From Deltaproteobacteria bacterium (lineage in GTDB: Bacteria; UBA10199; SPLOWO2-01-44-7): DNA of 15,549 nucleotides. Below the pieces are notes generated by a model. It saw nothing but the letters and a program-made list of their open reading frames with translations, did not search any database and was not told where the DNA came from. Location: positions 1 through 15,549 of the forward strand of contig JAUYJH010000125.1 of NCBI GenBank assembly GCA_030688705.1, given 5' to 3'. The position numbers and the translations under genes were made by a program. Below, one piece after another: positions 1 to 7,010 of the stretch (position 1 is its first letter; every line of letters starts with the position of its first letter).

Positions 1-2
1 GC

Positions 3-440
3 GAGCATCCCGGTGATGAACATGCGGGCAAGCCGGCCAAAAAAGAACACCCGGGCGAGGAACATGCCGGAAGCAAGGCTCCTGATTTTAATGCCGTCCA
101 GATCAAGGGGGCCATGAAGGCGCACATTGAGAAAAACACTAAAAAGGGTGTTTTTGCCATTCAAGACCCAAAGACACAGGAGAACCTGAAATTAAAATTT
201 GTCAAAATTCACGATCCGGTCCGTAAAATTGAGGGAAAAGGCTATTTTGCCTGCACCGATTTTGAGGTTATCGGTGAAAAGGGGAAACTTTACGACCTCG
301 ATTTTTGGCTGAACCCCAAAGACGGAACATTGCTGGTGACCGAGACCAAAATACACAAAGAGCCAAAAAAACAGGGTGAGGGATGGGTCAAGGTGGAACG
401 CTACACTTTTGTCAATGACAAGCCGGTCGTTATTAAATGA
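3..440 (+). CDS. Exported protein with His/Glu-rich repeats, 3' part (5' end outside window)
   Basis: The frame is open from the window edge to TGA at 438-440, so the gene starts upstream; the ATG at 114 is internal. The first visible residues are two copies of a His/acidic repeat: EHPGDEHAGKPAKK (3-44) and EHPGEEHAGSK (45-77). After these comes a ~120-residue domain rich in Lys and beta-prone stretches, with ACTDFEV, LYDLDFWL and VTETKIHKE. Similar His-Pro-Gly-Glu repeats occur in small periplasmic or lipoprotein-like proteins of deltaproteobacteria; I recall the general type but no named function. The repeat could bind divalent metal, which is inference from His and Glu content. The stop overlaps the next gene's start (ATGA), so the two are translationally coupled. 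Function unknown. Confidence 0.7.
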   Translation, partial: EHPGDEHAGKPAKKEHPGEEHAGSKAPDFNAVQIKGAMKAHIEKNTKKGVFAIQDPKTQENLKLKFVKIHDPVRKIEGKGYFACTDFEVIGEKGKLYDLDFWLNPKDGTLLVTETKIHKEPKKQGEGWVKVERYTFVNDKPVVIK

Positions 441-1552
441 AATTAGGCCTCTGCCCGGCTCTTTTCTGTTTTGTGCTCCCATTCGCGGTTTTTGCGGGGG
501 ACTCCCCCTTTTCACCGGCAAGCGTGCGATATAACCTAAAAGTTAAGGTGGAAATTCCCGCCGGAGAAGAAAAGAATTTACGTCTCTGGATCCCCTATCC
601 TGCTGACAATACCACCCAGAAAATCCTGCGCGTTGCGATTGACGCACCCTATCCGTGGCAGATCAACAGAGAGGATCGCTATGGGAATAAAATGCTCTTT
701 ATAAAAGGGAAAGTTAAAAAGACCCGATGGTTTGTCACGATGGATATCGATCTGGAACGCCGCATCGACACCGGCACCCCGCCTGAAAAAATCAATGGGG
801 ATGAGACTATGGATCCCAAAAACTATTTGGGCCCCACACCCTCGATTCCTTTTTCTGATGAGATTATCCGCATTGCGCAAAAAGAGACGAGAGGCCTTGA
901 AACCTCTTTTCAGAAAATTCAGGCCCTTTACGATTATATCTATGAAACGATGACCTACAATAAGGATGGGGAGGGCTGGGGGCAAGGGGATCCTGTCTGG
1001 GCCTGCGCCAATAAGCGGGGAAATTGCACCGATTTTCACTCCCTCTTTATCGCGCTGGCGAATACCCAAAATATTCCGGCCCGATTTGAAATCGGCCTCC
1101 CCATTTCCCACGACAAAACATCCGGAAAAATACCGGGCTATCATTGCTGGGCACAGGCTTTTGATCCCGTCCGTGGCTGGGTTCCGCTGGACGCGAGCGA
1201 ATCGAAAAAACGGGGAGAAAAGTATTTTTATTTCAAGAAACTGGGACAAGATCGAATCTTGTTCAGCACGGGTCGGGGTATCACTTTAAATCCTCCGCAA
1301 AAAGGAGAGCCGATTAATTATTTTTTCTCTCCTTACAGTGAGATAGAGGATGAAAGATGGGACGCGGTAAAAGCGTCTTACTTCGTCACAGCCGGTACAA
1401 CCAACGGAAACATCGGCGAAATTTCAGAGGCGGATGCCCTCTGTGTGGCGGATGACAATTATCCGGGCGCAGGATCGGGGGGCGGGTTCATTTGGAATAA
1501 TAGTTTCATTCATATCCGTTCCCGATTCTGCGACGAGTTCTCAAAAATTTGA
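437..1552 (+). CDS. Secreted transglutaminase-like cysteine protease-fold protein with an aberrant C-terminus
   Basis: The 371-aa protein starts at ATG 437 with a 4-base overlap on the preceding stop. Residues 1-20 are a signal peptide ending near AVFA/GDS, so it acts in the periplasm or outside. A beta-rich region (about 25-115) precedes a transglutaminase core with the expected triad: Cys197 in KRGNCTDFHS, His236 in GYHCWAQAF and Asp252 in WVPLDASE. Bacterial members of this family may be peptidases or crosslinking enzymes; the substrate is unknown. The region PINYFFSPYSEIE (292-304) is the usual ending of such proteins. Here about 50 more residues follow; those from ~314 to 350 resemble the start of a DUF1554 domain rather than a transglutaminase. 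The last 47 bases overlap, tail to tail, the TVP38-like gene on the other strand. Confidence 0.85.
   Translation: MKLGLCPALFCFVLPFAVFAGDSPFSPASVRYNLKVKVEIPAGEEKNLRLWIPYPADNTTQKILRVAIDAPYPWQINREDRYGNKMLFIKGKVKKTRWFVTMDIDLERRIDTGTPPEKINGDETMDPKNYLGPTPSIPFSDEIIRIAQKETRGLETSFQKIQALYDYIYETMTYNKDGEGWGQGDPVWACANKRGNCTDFHSLFIALANTQNIPARFEIGLPISHDKTSGKIPGYHCWAQAFDPVRGWVPLDASESKKRGEKYFYFKKLGQDRILFSTGRGITLNPPQKGEPINYFFSPYSEIEDERWDAVKASYFVTAGTTNGNIGEISEADALCVADDNYPGAGSGGGFIWNNSFIHIRSRFCDEFSKI
1376..1486 (+). other. DUF1554-like domain fragment fused to the transglutaminase
   Basis: Residues ~314-350 of the preceding CDS read YFVTAGTTNGNIGEISEADA followed by LCVADDNYPGAGSGGG. This matches my memory of the N-terminal signature of DUF1554 proteins, which have FVT..TYNGNLGG..GADA.C and then a short Pro/Gly-rich stretch before YKALL. 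The rest of that domain is absent: after ~1486 the frame runs into the tail of the opposite-strand gene. It is therefore a remnant or a chimeric tail, not a complete domain. The assignment rests on motif memory, not on a search. Confidence 0.5.
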
Positions 1553-2189
1553 ATAACTTCGGCACGAGGGAAAGCAGGATCACCAAAACAAAGGGCCCCC
1601 ATATCCGATAATCCAGCCATGCCCCGGGATCGTTCAAGTCGAGGTAGTGGCTGGCTCCGCCGATCGAGGTGTAAACAAAGGCCCCCGGTACCATGCCGAG
1701 CAGGGTCGCCAAAAAATAATCGCGGAACCGGATTTGAGTCAGGCCCAAACTGAAATTCAGCAGATTAAAGGGGAAAATCGGGACCAAGCGAAGGTAAAAT
1801 ACCGTGGTGAACCCATGCTCGCCGATTTTTTGATCGAAGCGCTTCAATTTCCCGCGGGTCCACTTTTCAATGAATTCCCTCCCGAGGTATCGGGTCAAGA
1901 GAAACGCCAAGGAAGCGCCCAAGGTCGCGGAGACGAGATTGATGAGAGTGCCCCACAGCGTGCCGAAAAGAATTCCGCCGCTGACGGTCAACACCGATCC
2001 CGGAAGGGCAAAAACCGTGGCAATGATGTAAATGAGTCCGAAAATGAGAGGGGCCAAAACACCTTGGGACCGAATCCATGCCTCCAAGGTGACAAAACCC
2101 TCTTTGGACAAATAATCCCGAACCGGCGTAAAAAAATAGAGCCCCAGAACAACGGAAATAAAAAGGATGAGGAGAAACCCCTTTTTCAT
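1506..2189 (-). CDS. TVP38/TMEM64 (VTT, DedA-like) inner-membrane protein
   Basis: The protein has 227 aa with a Lys-rich start and a hydrophobic helix (residues ~4-20), then several membrane segments. It contains the family core: GHGFTT-type turn, YLRLVPIFPFNLLNFSLGL, and TLLGMVPGAFVYTSIGG. VTT/DedA proteins act in membrane lipid or ion transport; the exact substrate is unknown. I chose ATG 2189 over the TTG at 2198 because a GGAGG lies 10 bases before the ATG but only 1 base before the TTG. That Shine-Dalgarno sits in the last codons of the FAD oxidoreductase gene, whose stop is 1 base away, so the pair is coupled. TVP38-type proteins are known next to or fused with FAD disulfide oxidoreductases, which supports a joint function. 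It is the last gene of the arsenosugar operon. Confidence 0.87.
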   Translation of the reverse strand: MKKGFLLILFISVVLGLYFFTPVRDYLSKEGFVTLEAWIRSQGVLAPLIFGLIYIIATVFALPGSVLTVSGGILFGTLWGTLINLVSATLGASLAFLLTRYLGREFIEKWTRGKLKRFDQKIGEHGFTTVFYLRLVPIFPFNLLNFSLGLTQIRFRDYFLATLLGMVPGAFVYTSIGGASHYLDLNDPGAWLDYRIWGPFVLVILLSLVPKLFKFLRTRRRIGNGYE

Positions 2190-2190
2190 T

Positions 2191-3609
2191 TTATCCAAAC
2201 CTCCATCGGAAATAACGCTTCAGCCACTTTTTCGCGCCGTCGGTCAGTCGGGTGCGCTGATACGTATCGGCAATCCGTTTGCTCACTTCCGCCAGCGTCG
2301 GGTAGACATGAATCATCGAAGCCACTTTCTTGAGTCCGATCTTTTGATGCATGGCCAAGGCCAGCTCATGCAACAAATCTCCGGCGTGAGAACCGACGAG
2401 CGTAACGCCTAAAATCTGATCCGTTCCCCTTGAAGTGAGGACCTTGATAAATCCATCGGTTTCACGATCACAAACGGCGCGATCGAGATCGCTCAAAGAG
2501 TATTGATACACATCGTGCGCCATATTGCTTTGTTTGGCCTCGGATTCATTTAAGCCCACGCGGGCGACTTCAGGTTCGGTAAATGTGCACCACGGCACGA
2601 CGCGATAATCGATTTTGGATTTTCCGGGAAACAAGGCGTTGCGAAGGATGAGCCGGGCCTGAAAATCGGCGGTGTGGGTGAATTGATAAGAGCCTATGAC
2701 ATCGCCGCAAGCGTAGATATGTCCGGCAGAGGTTCGCAGTGTCGCATCCGTTTTGATTCCTTTTTTGTCATACTGAACACCCGCTTTTTCAAGCCCAAGG
2801 CCGTTCACATTGGGAGCCCGTCCCACGGCCACGAGAATCTGGTCAAATGCGATTTTTCTTTTCTGTCCGTTCGGATCAGAAACGATCAAGCCATCATCGA
2901 TTTGTTCGGCCTTTGTTTTGAGCAAAACGGTAAGCCCTTCCGCCTCAAACCTCTTTTTGACCAACTCGGATACTTCGGGATCCTCACGAATCAAAAGCCT
3001 GTCGGCCATTTCAACGACAGTGACGTTTGGCCCAAGTCTCGCAAAGGTTTGCGCCAGTTCCGACCCGATCGGGCCGCCCCCCAAGACGATCAGGTTTTTC
3101 GGCAGCTCTTTTAACTGCCAGACATTGTCGCTCGTCAGATAGGGAATTTTGTCTAAACCGGGAATGGGCGGCACAAAGGGGGCAGCTCCCGTGGCGATAC
3201 AAAATCGTTTTGCCTCCAAGGTTTCTTGACCGTTTGAAATTTGATGTGGAGAAATAAATTGGTACTCACCCAGATGAACGTCGACTCCGAGCGAGGTAAA
3301 CCGTTCGACCGAATCATGGGGAGCGATCTTCTCTTGTACCTCACGGACGGAGGCCAGCACTGAATCGAGCTTGATGTCAAACCGGTGGGGTTTCAATCCG
3401 AACCGCTCGGCTGTTTGCGCATCATGGATGATTTTTGCCGAGCGAATGATGGCCTTGGACGGCACACAGCCGGTATTGAGACAATCCCCGCCCATTTTGT
3501 GATTTTCAATCAAGGCAACTTTGGCGCCAAGCCCAGCAGCACCTGCTGCGGCGACCAAACCGCCCGATCCAGCGCCAATGACAATCAGATGATATTTTTT
3601 ATTTTCCAT
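2191..3609 (-). CDS. Mercuric-reductase-like FAD/NAD(P) disulfide oxidoreductase
   Basis: The 472-aa flavoprotein belongs to the class I pyridine nucleotide-disulfide oxidoreductases. It shows the FAD-binding GAGSGG (12-17), the redox-active pair Cys43/Cys48 in CLNTGCVPSKA, the NAD(P)-binding GGGPIGSE (177-184), the second FAD motif IYACGDV (298-304) and a C-terminal dimerisation domain. In lipoamide dehydrogenase and glutathione reductase the dimer-interface motif is HPT..E; here it is HVYPTLAE (434-441), with Tyr in the catalytic His position, so it is not a classical member of either. There is no N-terminal heavy-metal domain as in MerA. The start is ATG 3609; the open frame extends further upstream but that part overlaps the glycosyltransferase gene and is not homologous. 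It overlaps that gene by 25 bases. In this operon it may reduce an arsenical or a thiol carrier (inference). Confidence 0.9.
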   Translation of the reverse strand: MENKKYHLIVIGAGSGGLVAAAGAAGLGAKVALIENHKMGGDCLNTGCVPSKAIIRSAKIIHDAQTAERFGLKPHRFDIKLDSVLASVREVQEKIAPHDSVERFTSLGVDVHLGEYQFISPHQISNGQETLEAKRFCIATGAAPFVPPIPGLDKIPYLTSDNVWQLKELPKNLIVLGGGPIGSELAQTFARLGPNVTVVEMADRLLIREDPEVSELVKKRFEAEGLTVLLKTKAEQIDDGLIVSDPNGQKRKIAFDQILVAVGRAPNVNGLGLEKAGVQYDKKGIKTDATLRTSAGHIYACGDVIGSYQFTHTADFQARLILRNALFPGKSKIDYRVVPWCTFTEPEVARVGLNESEAKQSNMAHDVYQYSLSDLDRAVCDRETDGFIKVLTSRGTDQILGVTLVGSHAGDLLHELALAMHQKIGLKKVASMIHVYPTLAEVSKRIADTYQRTRLTDGAKKWLKRYFRWRFG

Positions 3610-4181
3610 ATTTGTTCCCCCGTATCGATGTCTTCCAGTTCCGGTAGACATGAGACGCGAAGTTTCAGTTTTTCCGCCACTCGAAGTGTCTGCGAAAAAA
3701 CACGCTCGGTACCCCAATCGATTCCGGTAAAAATCTCCGGATAAACTTGGCGGCACCCGATCAGATAATAACCGCCGTCTTTTGCCGGTCCGAGTACAAG
3801 ATCGGCTGTATCCAAATTCTGAAAAGCTTTCCAAATGAGGGAACGATCAACATCAATACAATCGGTCCCAATCAAGACGGCCTGTTTGGTTTCCGCCAAG
3901 TTTTGAGTGAAAGCCTGCTTCATCCTCTCACCGAGATCGCCCCCGGATTGTGGTTCAAGAAGGATCATCTGAAGCCACGACTGAAATTTCTCTCTCAACT
4001 CCGGAGGGTCGTAATACAAGACTTGGGCGAACTCTCCATTGCAGGGCCTCGTCTTCTTCACCACGATTTCCACCATCGTCTTGTACGCCGAAGCCGCATT
4101 GGCCGCTCCGATCGTTGCCGCCAGGCGGCTTTTAACGCGACCTGCTTCAGGATACTTGGCGAACATTAGAAGTTTTTTCAT
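3585..4181 (-). CDS. TIGR04282-like (DUF2064) arsenosugar-cluster glycosyltransferase/nucleotidyltransferase-fold enzyme
   Basis: The 198-aa protein has the DUF2064 pattern: KLLMFAKYPEAGRVKSRLAA at the N-terminus (usually F.K.P..G.VKTRL), then GGDLGERM, IGTDCIDVD, LGPAKDGGYYLIG and IDWGTERV near the end. The family has a GT-A-like fold and is repeatedly found beside TIGR04283 enzymes and arsM/arsS in arsenosugar gene sets. Its exact reaction is not established; it may supply or transfer the aglycone or sugar-linked group. The start is ATG 4181, within the end of the upstream glycosyltransferase gene (35-base overlap); the preceding bases offer only a weak GGA ribosome site, so expression depends on coupling. 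The length fits the family. Confidence 0.88.
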   Translation of the reverse strand: MKKLLMFAKYPEAGRVKSRLAATIGAANAASAYKTMVEIVVKKTRPCNGEFAQVLYYDPPELREKFQSWLQMILLEPQSGGDLGERMKQAFTQNLAETKQAVLIGTDCIDVDRSLIWKAFQNLDTADLVLGPAKDGGYYLIGCRQVYPEIFTGIDWGTERVFSQTLRVAEKLKLRVSCLPELEDIDTGEQIWKIKNII

Positions 4182-4932
4182 ACAGTTTTTTCCATTCAGG
4201 CCAGGCCTGACGGGTCCACCGTCGGGCATAATCCCAAGTGAGCCTTGCCCAACCTGTCTCGGCATAGCGGCGGGCGCTGGTGTAGAGTGAAACACCGGTA
4301 CATCGTAGCCGGATATTTTTTTGCCTGGCGCACCACACAAACAGATGGTCTTCCCCATAGGGAACATTTTCAGGAAAACCACCCAGCGTCTCGAAAATTT
4401 CTTTTGATACGGCAAAACCCTGATCCCCGAAGGGAACACCGAGAATGCGCGAGCGGATCCAACAACCGATTTCATTGATGAACATCAGAGGCGGGCCACC
4501 AGGCAAAAAGCGCAGGTTGAAATAATGAAGGGCGTGAGGGTCGTTGCCCAAAGATTTGAGCAATGCCCCTAAAGTTTTGGGTGCAAGTCTTGAGTCGGCA
4601 TGTAAAAACCAGAGAAAATCGCGTGTCGCTCTCCGTACCCCATCGTTCAGTTGCTTGGGCCGTGATGCTCCGCGAACGACGATCAATTCCGCCTCTTTTT
4701 CAATAGGTCGAAGATCATCCAAGAGCGCTTCAAGCGCATTTTCGCCTGGCCCGACAGGAATGATGATCGAGATGTCTTTGAAGGTAATCCCCGGTTCGTC
4801 ATTCCGGCGAAAGCCGGAATCCAGTATTTCATTTCTGGTTCCCGACTGGAGCCTGCCCCGTACCACGATACGGGGTCGGGACGATGTCTGGACCCCGGCT
4901 TCCGCCGGGGTGACGTTTTTAGAAGTGCCCAT
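4147..4932 (-). CDS. TIGR04283-like family 2 glycosyltransferase with a repeat-encoded N-terminus
   Basis: The 261-aa protein has its GT2 core from residue ~53 (DISIIIPVGPGE). Family landmarks are RPKQLNDGVRRA (91-102), WFLHADSRL (108-116), VPFGDQGFAVS (166-176), GGFPENVPYGED (184-195) and TSARRYAETGW (218-228), which fit the TIGR04283 enzymes of arsenosugar loci. Two features are odd. Residues ~7-47 are translated from a 117-bp palindromic repeat (4798-4914), and no ATG, GTG or TTG lies between that repeat and the core, so ATG 4932, three bases past the arsM stop, is the likely start. Also, the usual DGGS.DGT segment and about 20 residues between LIVV and the QLN motif are missing, so donor binding may be altered. 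No good Shine-Dalgarno precedes the start; translation probably follows arsM termination. Confidence 0.85.
   Translation of the reverse strand: MGTSKNVTPAEAGVQTSSRPRIVVRGRLQSGTRNEILDSGFRRNDEPGITFKDISIIIPVGPGENALEALLDDLRPIEKEAELIVVRGASRPKQLNDGVRRATRDFLWFLHADSRLAPKTLGALLKSLGNDPHALHYFNLRFLPGGPPLMFINEIGCWIRSRILGVPFGDQGFAVSKEIFETLGGFPENVPYGEDHLFVWCARQKNIRLRCTGVSLYTSARRYAETGWARLTWDYARRWTRQAWPEWKKLYEKTSNVRQVS
4798..4914. repeat. 117-bp palindromic repeat of three hairpins inside a coding region
   Basis: The ends are a 27-nt imperfect inverted repeat (4798-4824 and 4888-4914, 22 of 27 matching), and each end is itself a hairpin: ATTCCGGC-GAAA-GCCGGAAT (4801-4820) and CCCCGGC-TTCC-GCCGGGG (4893-4910). 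A third hairpin lies in the middle: CCCCGTA, 6-base loop, TACGGGG (4856-4875). This architecture and its translation (TPAEAGVQ and LDSGFRRNDE) match a type of dispersed palindromic repeat found in many bacterial genomes. Its insertion next to the glycosyltransferase start keeps the frame open. Confidence 0.85.
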
Positions 4933-4935
4933 ATG

Positions 4936-6021
4936 TTAACAACAGCCTCGGTTGGATGATGTCTCACCGGAAATTGCCGATCCCTTCGGCCCGCAATCGA
5001 ATAAACCGTAGTGAGTCGACAAAGCCCCTTCGACGCGAAAGTGTGGTGCGTATCGGGTCTGTGTCAGCATGGCCGCCGTATTGCTGCACACCAGTACGGG
5101 CCTCCCTTTTTCAAAAAGGTGATGATCATCCAGCGGGAAGGCCTGCGGGCATTGGGGGATGGTTCCCAAGTAATAGGCCACCTGGCCATAGTCCTCACAG
5201 CGATCCTCCAATTTCAGCTTGAAGGCCCGAACGGTCACCGAATAAAATGAAATGGCCCCCAGTTGACGTTCAAGTTTAGGATTCTCTAGGTTAAGTTTTC
5301 TTTGTGTCACCACACGGTGATCCAGGCACCCCACATCGATCATGAGTCTTCGGAAATCTTCGATATACAAGGCGCCGCCAAGGCACTCGCCCACCAGTGT
5401 CGGATCTTCCGCCAAATGCGTTGGAATCCGCCGATCGGAGAAAACGTCCGCGAAATAGAGTTCACCGCCCGGCTTCAAAACACGAAAGATTTCGGAAAAG
5501 ACCCGCCGCTTTTCCGGCGAGAGATTGATGACGCAATTGGAGATGACGACATCAATGGATCCCGTCTTGATTCCCAATTCCTCCAGGTCTTCGATATATC
5601 CATTTAAGAATTCTACATTGTTTTTTTCATGCCCGAAGGTTTGCGCGTGATAGCCGGCATGTTTTTTGGCGACCGCCAATTGTTCCGCCGTCATATCGAC
5701 ACCGATCACTTTGCCTTCCGATCCCACGAGTTTGGAAAGAAGAAATGTATCCCGCCCTGTTCCGCAGCCGAGGTCCAAAACAGTTTTCCCCTCCAAGACG
5801 GCGGGAATGGGCGAACCGCATCCGTAGAATTTTTCCAATACCTCCGGGTGAATCTGGCTAAGAATGGTTTTAAGATGTGCGGGCATTGCATCCAGCGTAC
5901 AGCAGGCGTTGGTTTTTAAGTCCGCATTGGTCTTCAGGACCTTCCCGTAATATTGTTGGACGGCTTCTTTAATATCCCCCCTCCCTGGGGAGGGAATATT
6001 CACTGCCCTTTTTTGATTCAT
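4936..6021 (-). CDS. arsM: Arsenite S-adenosylmethionine methyltransferase
   Basis: The 361-aa protein uses SAM to methylate As(III) in the cytoplasm. The SAM motif VLDLGCGTGRD lies at 81-91, followed by IGVDMT, NCVINLSP and a VLKPGGELYFADVF strand. The four conserved arsenic-related cysteines are present: Cys40/41 in KTNACC, Cys68 in FYGCGSPIP, Cys163 in SNCVINL and Cys213 in GECLGGAL. The C-terminal ~100 residues form the usual extension, ending in a Cys pair. ATG 6021 overlaps the arsS stop (ATGA), with GGAGG 9 bases upstream. Residues ~8-17 (NIPSPGRGDI) come from a 30-bp palindrome and are extra compared with typical ArsM, which starts close to the KEAVQQYYG segment. ArsM products feed ArsS next door. 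Confidence 0.95.
   Translation of the reverse strand: MNQKRAVNIPSPGRGDIKEAVQQYYGKVLKTNADLKTNACCTLDAMPAHLKTILSQIHPEVLEKFYGCGSPIPAVLEGKTVLDLGCGTGRDTFLLSKLVGSEGKVIGVDMTAEQLAVAKKHAGYHAQTFGHEKNNVEFLNGYIEDLEELGIKTGSIDVVISNCVINLSPEKRRVFSEIFRVLKPGGELYFADVFSDRRIPTHLAEDPTLVGECLGGALYIEDFRRLMIDVGCLDHRVVTQRKLNLENPKLERQLGAISFYSVTVRAFKLKLEDRCEDYGQVAYYLGTIPQCPQAFPLDDHHLFEKGRPVLVCSNTAAMLTQTRYAPHFRVEGALSTHYGLFDCGPKGSAISGETSSNRGCC
5971..6000. repeat. 30-bp imperfect palindrome within the start of arsM
   Basis: The segment begins AATATCCCCC and ends AGGGAATATT, with a CTCC-CTGG-GGAG core. Read on the coding strand it gives NIPSPGRGDI, a Pro/Gly/Arg-rich insertion not expected in ArsM. It looks like a small palindromic repeat that inserted in frame. 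Confidence 0.6.
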
Positions 6022-6983
6022 ATCAAACTACCTCCACACGATGAGCCAGCCCCCGCCGTGCACCCATAGCAATGGTTGCCAAAGGCAATGGGAGTTTCAA
6101 AGATTTGATCGAAGGACTCCATGTCCCAAATCGTTCGCTGTTTTTCTCCACACGGAATCTCCAACATCTGATTAAAATCACAATCGTAGATTTTTCCATC
6201 CCAACCGATGGAAACCAGATTGCGGCACATAACATTCTTTGCCGCATGGGCATTAAAACTGTTCACGAGGAGCGTCATGTATTCTTCATATTTATTTTCT
6301 CTGACCAACTGATCCAAAAATCGCTTGATCGGCATGTTGGTAATCGTAAAGAGATGGTTAAACTCAATGCCGAAGAGTTCCTTTAGCTCTTTTTTGTAAT
6401 CGAGTTCGAGTTTATTTTGCGATGGCGGTAAAAAGGCCCCCAGCGGATTGTGCACCAGATTGAGTTCGAGTCCCGTATCGCTCTTCCCAAACCCAAGCTC
6501 ATTCAACAATTTCAAAGCGCGGATACTTTTGTCAAAGATGCCGCCGCCTCGTTGTTTGTCGACGTTGTCTTTAGAGTAGCATGGGAGAGAGGCAACGATT
6601 TTCACCTGATGTTCTTTCAAAAAATTCGCTGTTTCCCCCTGTCCCTTCTCAAAGAGAACAGTCAAATTACATCGATCGATCACCGCCTTGTTTCTCTCTC
6701 TTGCTGCTGCAACCAATGTGCGAAAATGAGGGTTCAGCTCGGGTGCGCCGCCGGTGATATCGACCGTGTGAATGGTGGGAGATTGACCCAACAGTTCGAT
6801 CAGACGGTCGACCGTTTTCTTCTCCATGATCTCGGTCCGCTTTGGCCCCGCCTCCACATGACAGTGGTGACAGGCCTGATTACAAAGTTTGCCGACATTG
6901 ATTTGCAGAATTTCTATTGGCTGTCGATCGATTTGCAATCCATATTGGAACAAGGTTTCGTGGAATGAAGGTAATAGATTCAC
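6018..6983 (-). CDS. arsS: Arsenosugar biosynthesis radical SAM protein
   Basis: The 321-aa radical SAM enzyme has its [4Fe-4S]-SAM motif as CNQACHHC (Cys34, Cys38, Cys41), followed by VEAGPKRTE and the SAM-contacting ITGGAPEL. The C-terminus holds CYGCTAGAGSSCGG (Cys305, Cys308, Cys316), diagnostic of the ArsS (TIGR04167) family. ArsS transfers a 5'-deoxyadenosyl group to a dimethylarsenic species, forming the precursor of arsenosugars. Some members are described as selenoproteins; this one reads through with ordinary Cys codons and stops at TGA 6018-6020 after SGGSLI-type residues. The start is GTG 6983, with AAGGA about 7 bases upstream; no ATG gives a better fit. It lies 27 bases after the RND gene, so it may be co-transcribed with it, and overlaps arsM by 4 bases. 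Confidence 0.95.
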   Translation of the reverse strand: MNLLPSFHETLFQYGLQIDRQPIEILQINVGKLCNQACHHCHVEAGPKRTEIMEKKTVDRLIELLGQSPTIHTVDITGGAPELNPHFRTLVAAARERNKAVIDRCNLTVLFEKGQGETANFLKEHQVKIVASLPCYSKDNVDKQRGGGIFDKSIRALKLLNELGFGKSDTGLELNLVHNPLGAFLPPSQNKLELDYKKELKELFGIEFNHLFTITNMPIKRFLDQLVRENKYEEYMTLLVNSFNAHAAKNVMCRNLVSIGWDGKIYDCDFNQMLEIPCGEKQRTIWDMESFDQIFETPIAFGNHCYGCTAGAGSSCGGSLI

Positions 6984-7010
6984 AAGCCTTCCTTATCTGG
7001 AGTTTTGATC

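Noticed and set aside
2190..2198. TTG start for the TVP38-like protein
   Set aside because: The GGAGG is only 1 base from TTG but 10 bases from ATG 2189.
3610..3834. 75-residue N-terminal extension of the FAD oxidoreductase in the open frame
   Set aside because: It lies within the glycosyltransferase gene in another frame, shows no family similarity, and the protein starts properly at ATG 3609.
4182..4475. 98-residue upstream extension of the TIGR04282-like protein
   Set aside because: It is the shadow of the TIGR04283-like gene; the family begins at KKLLMFAK.
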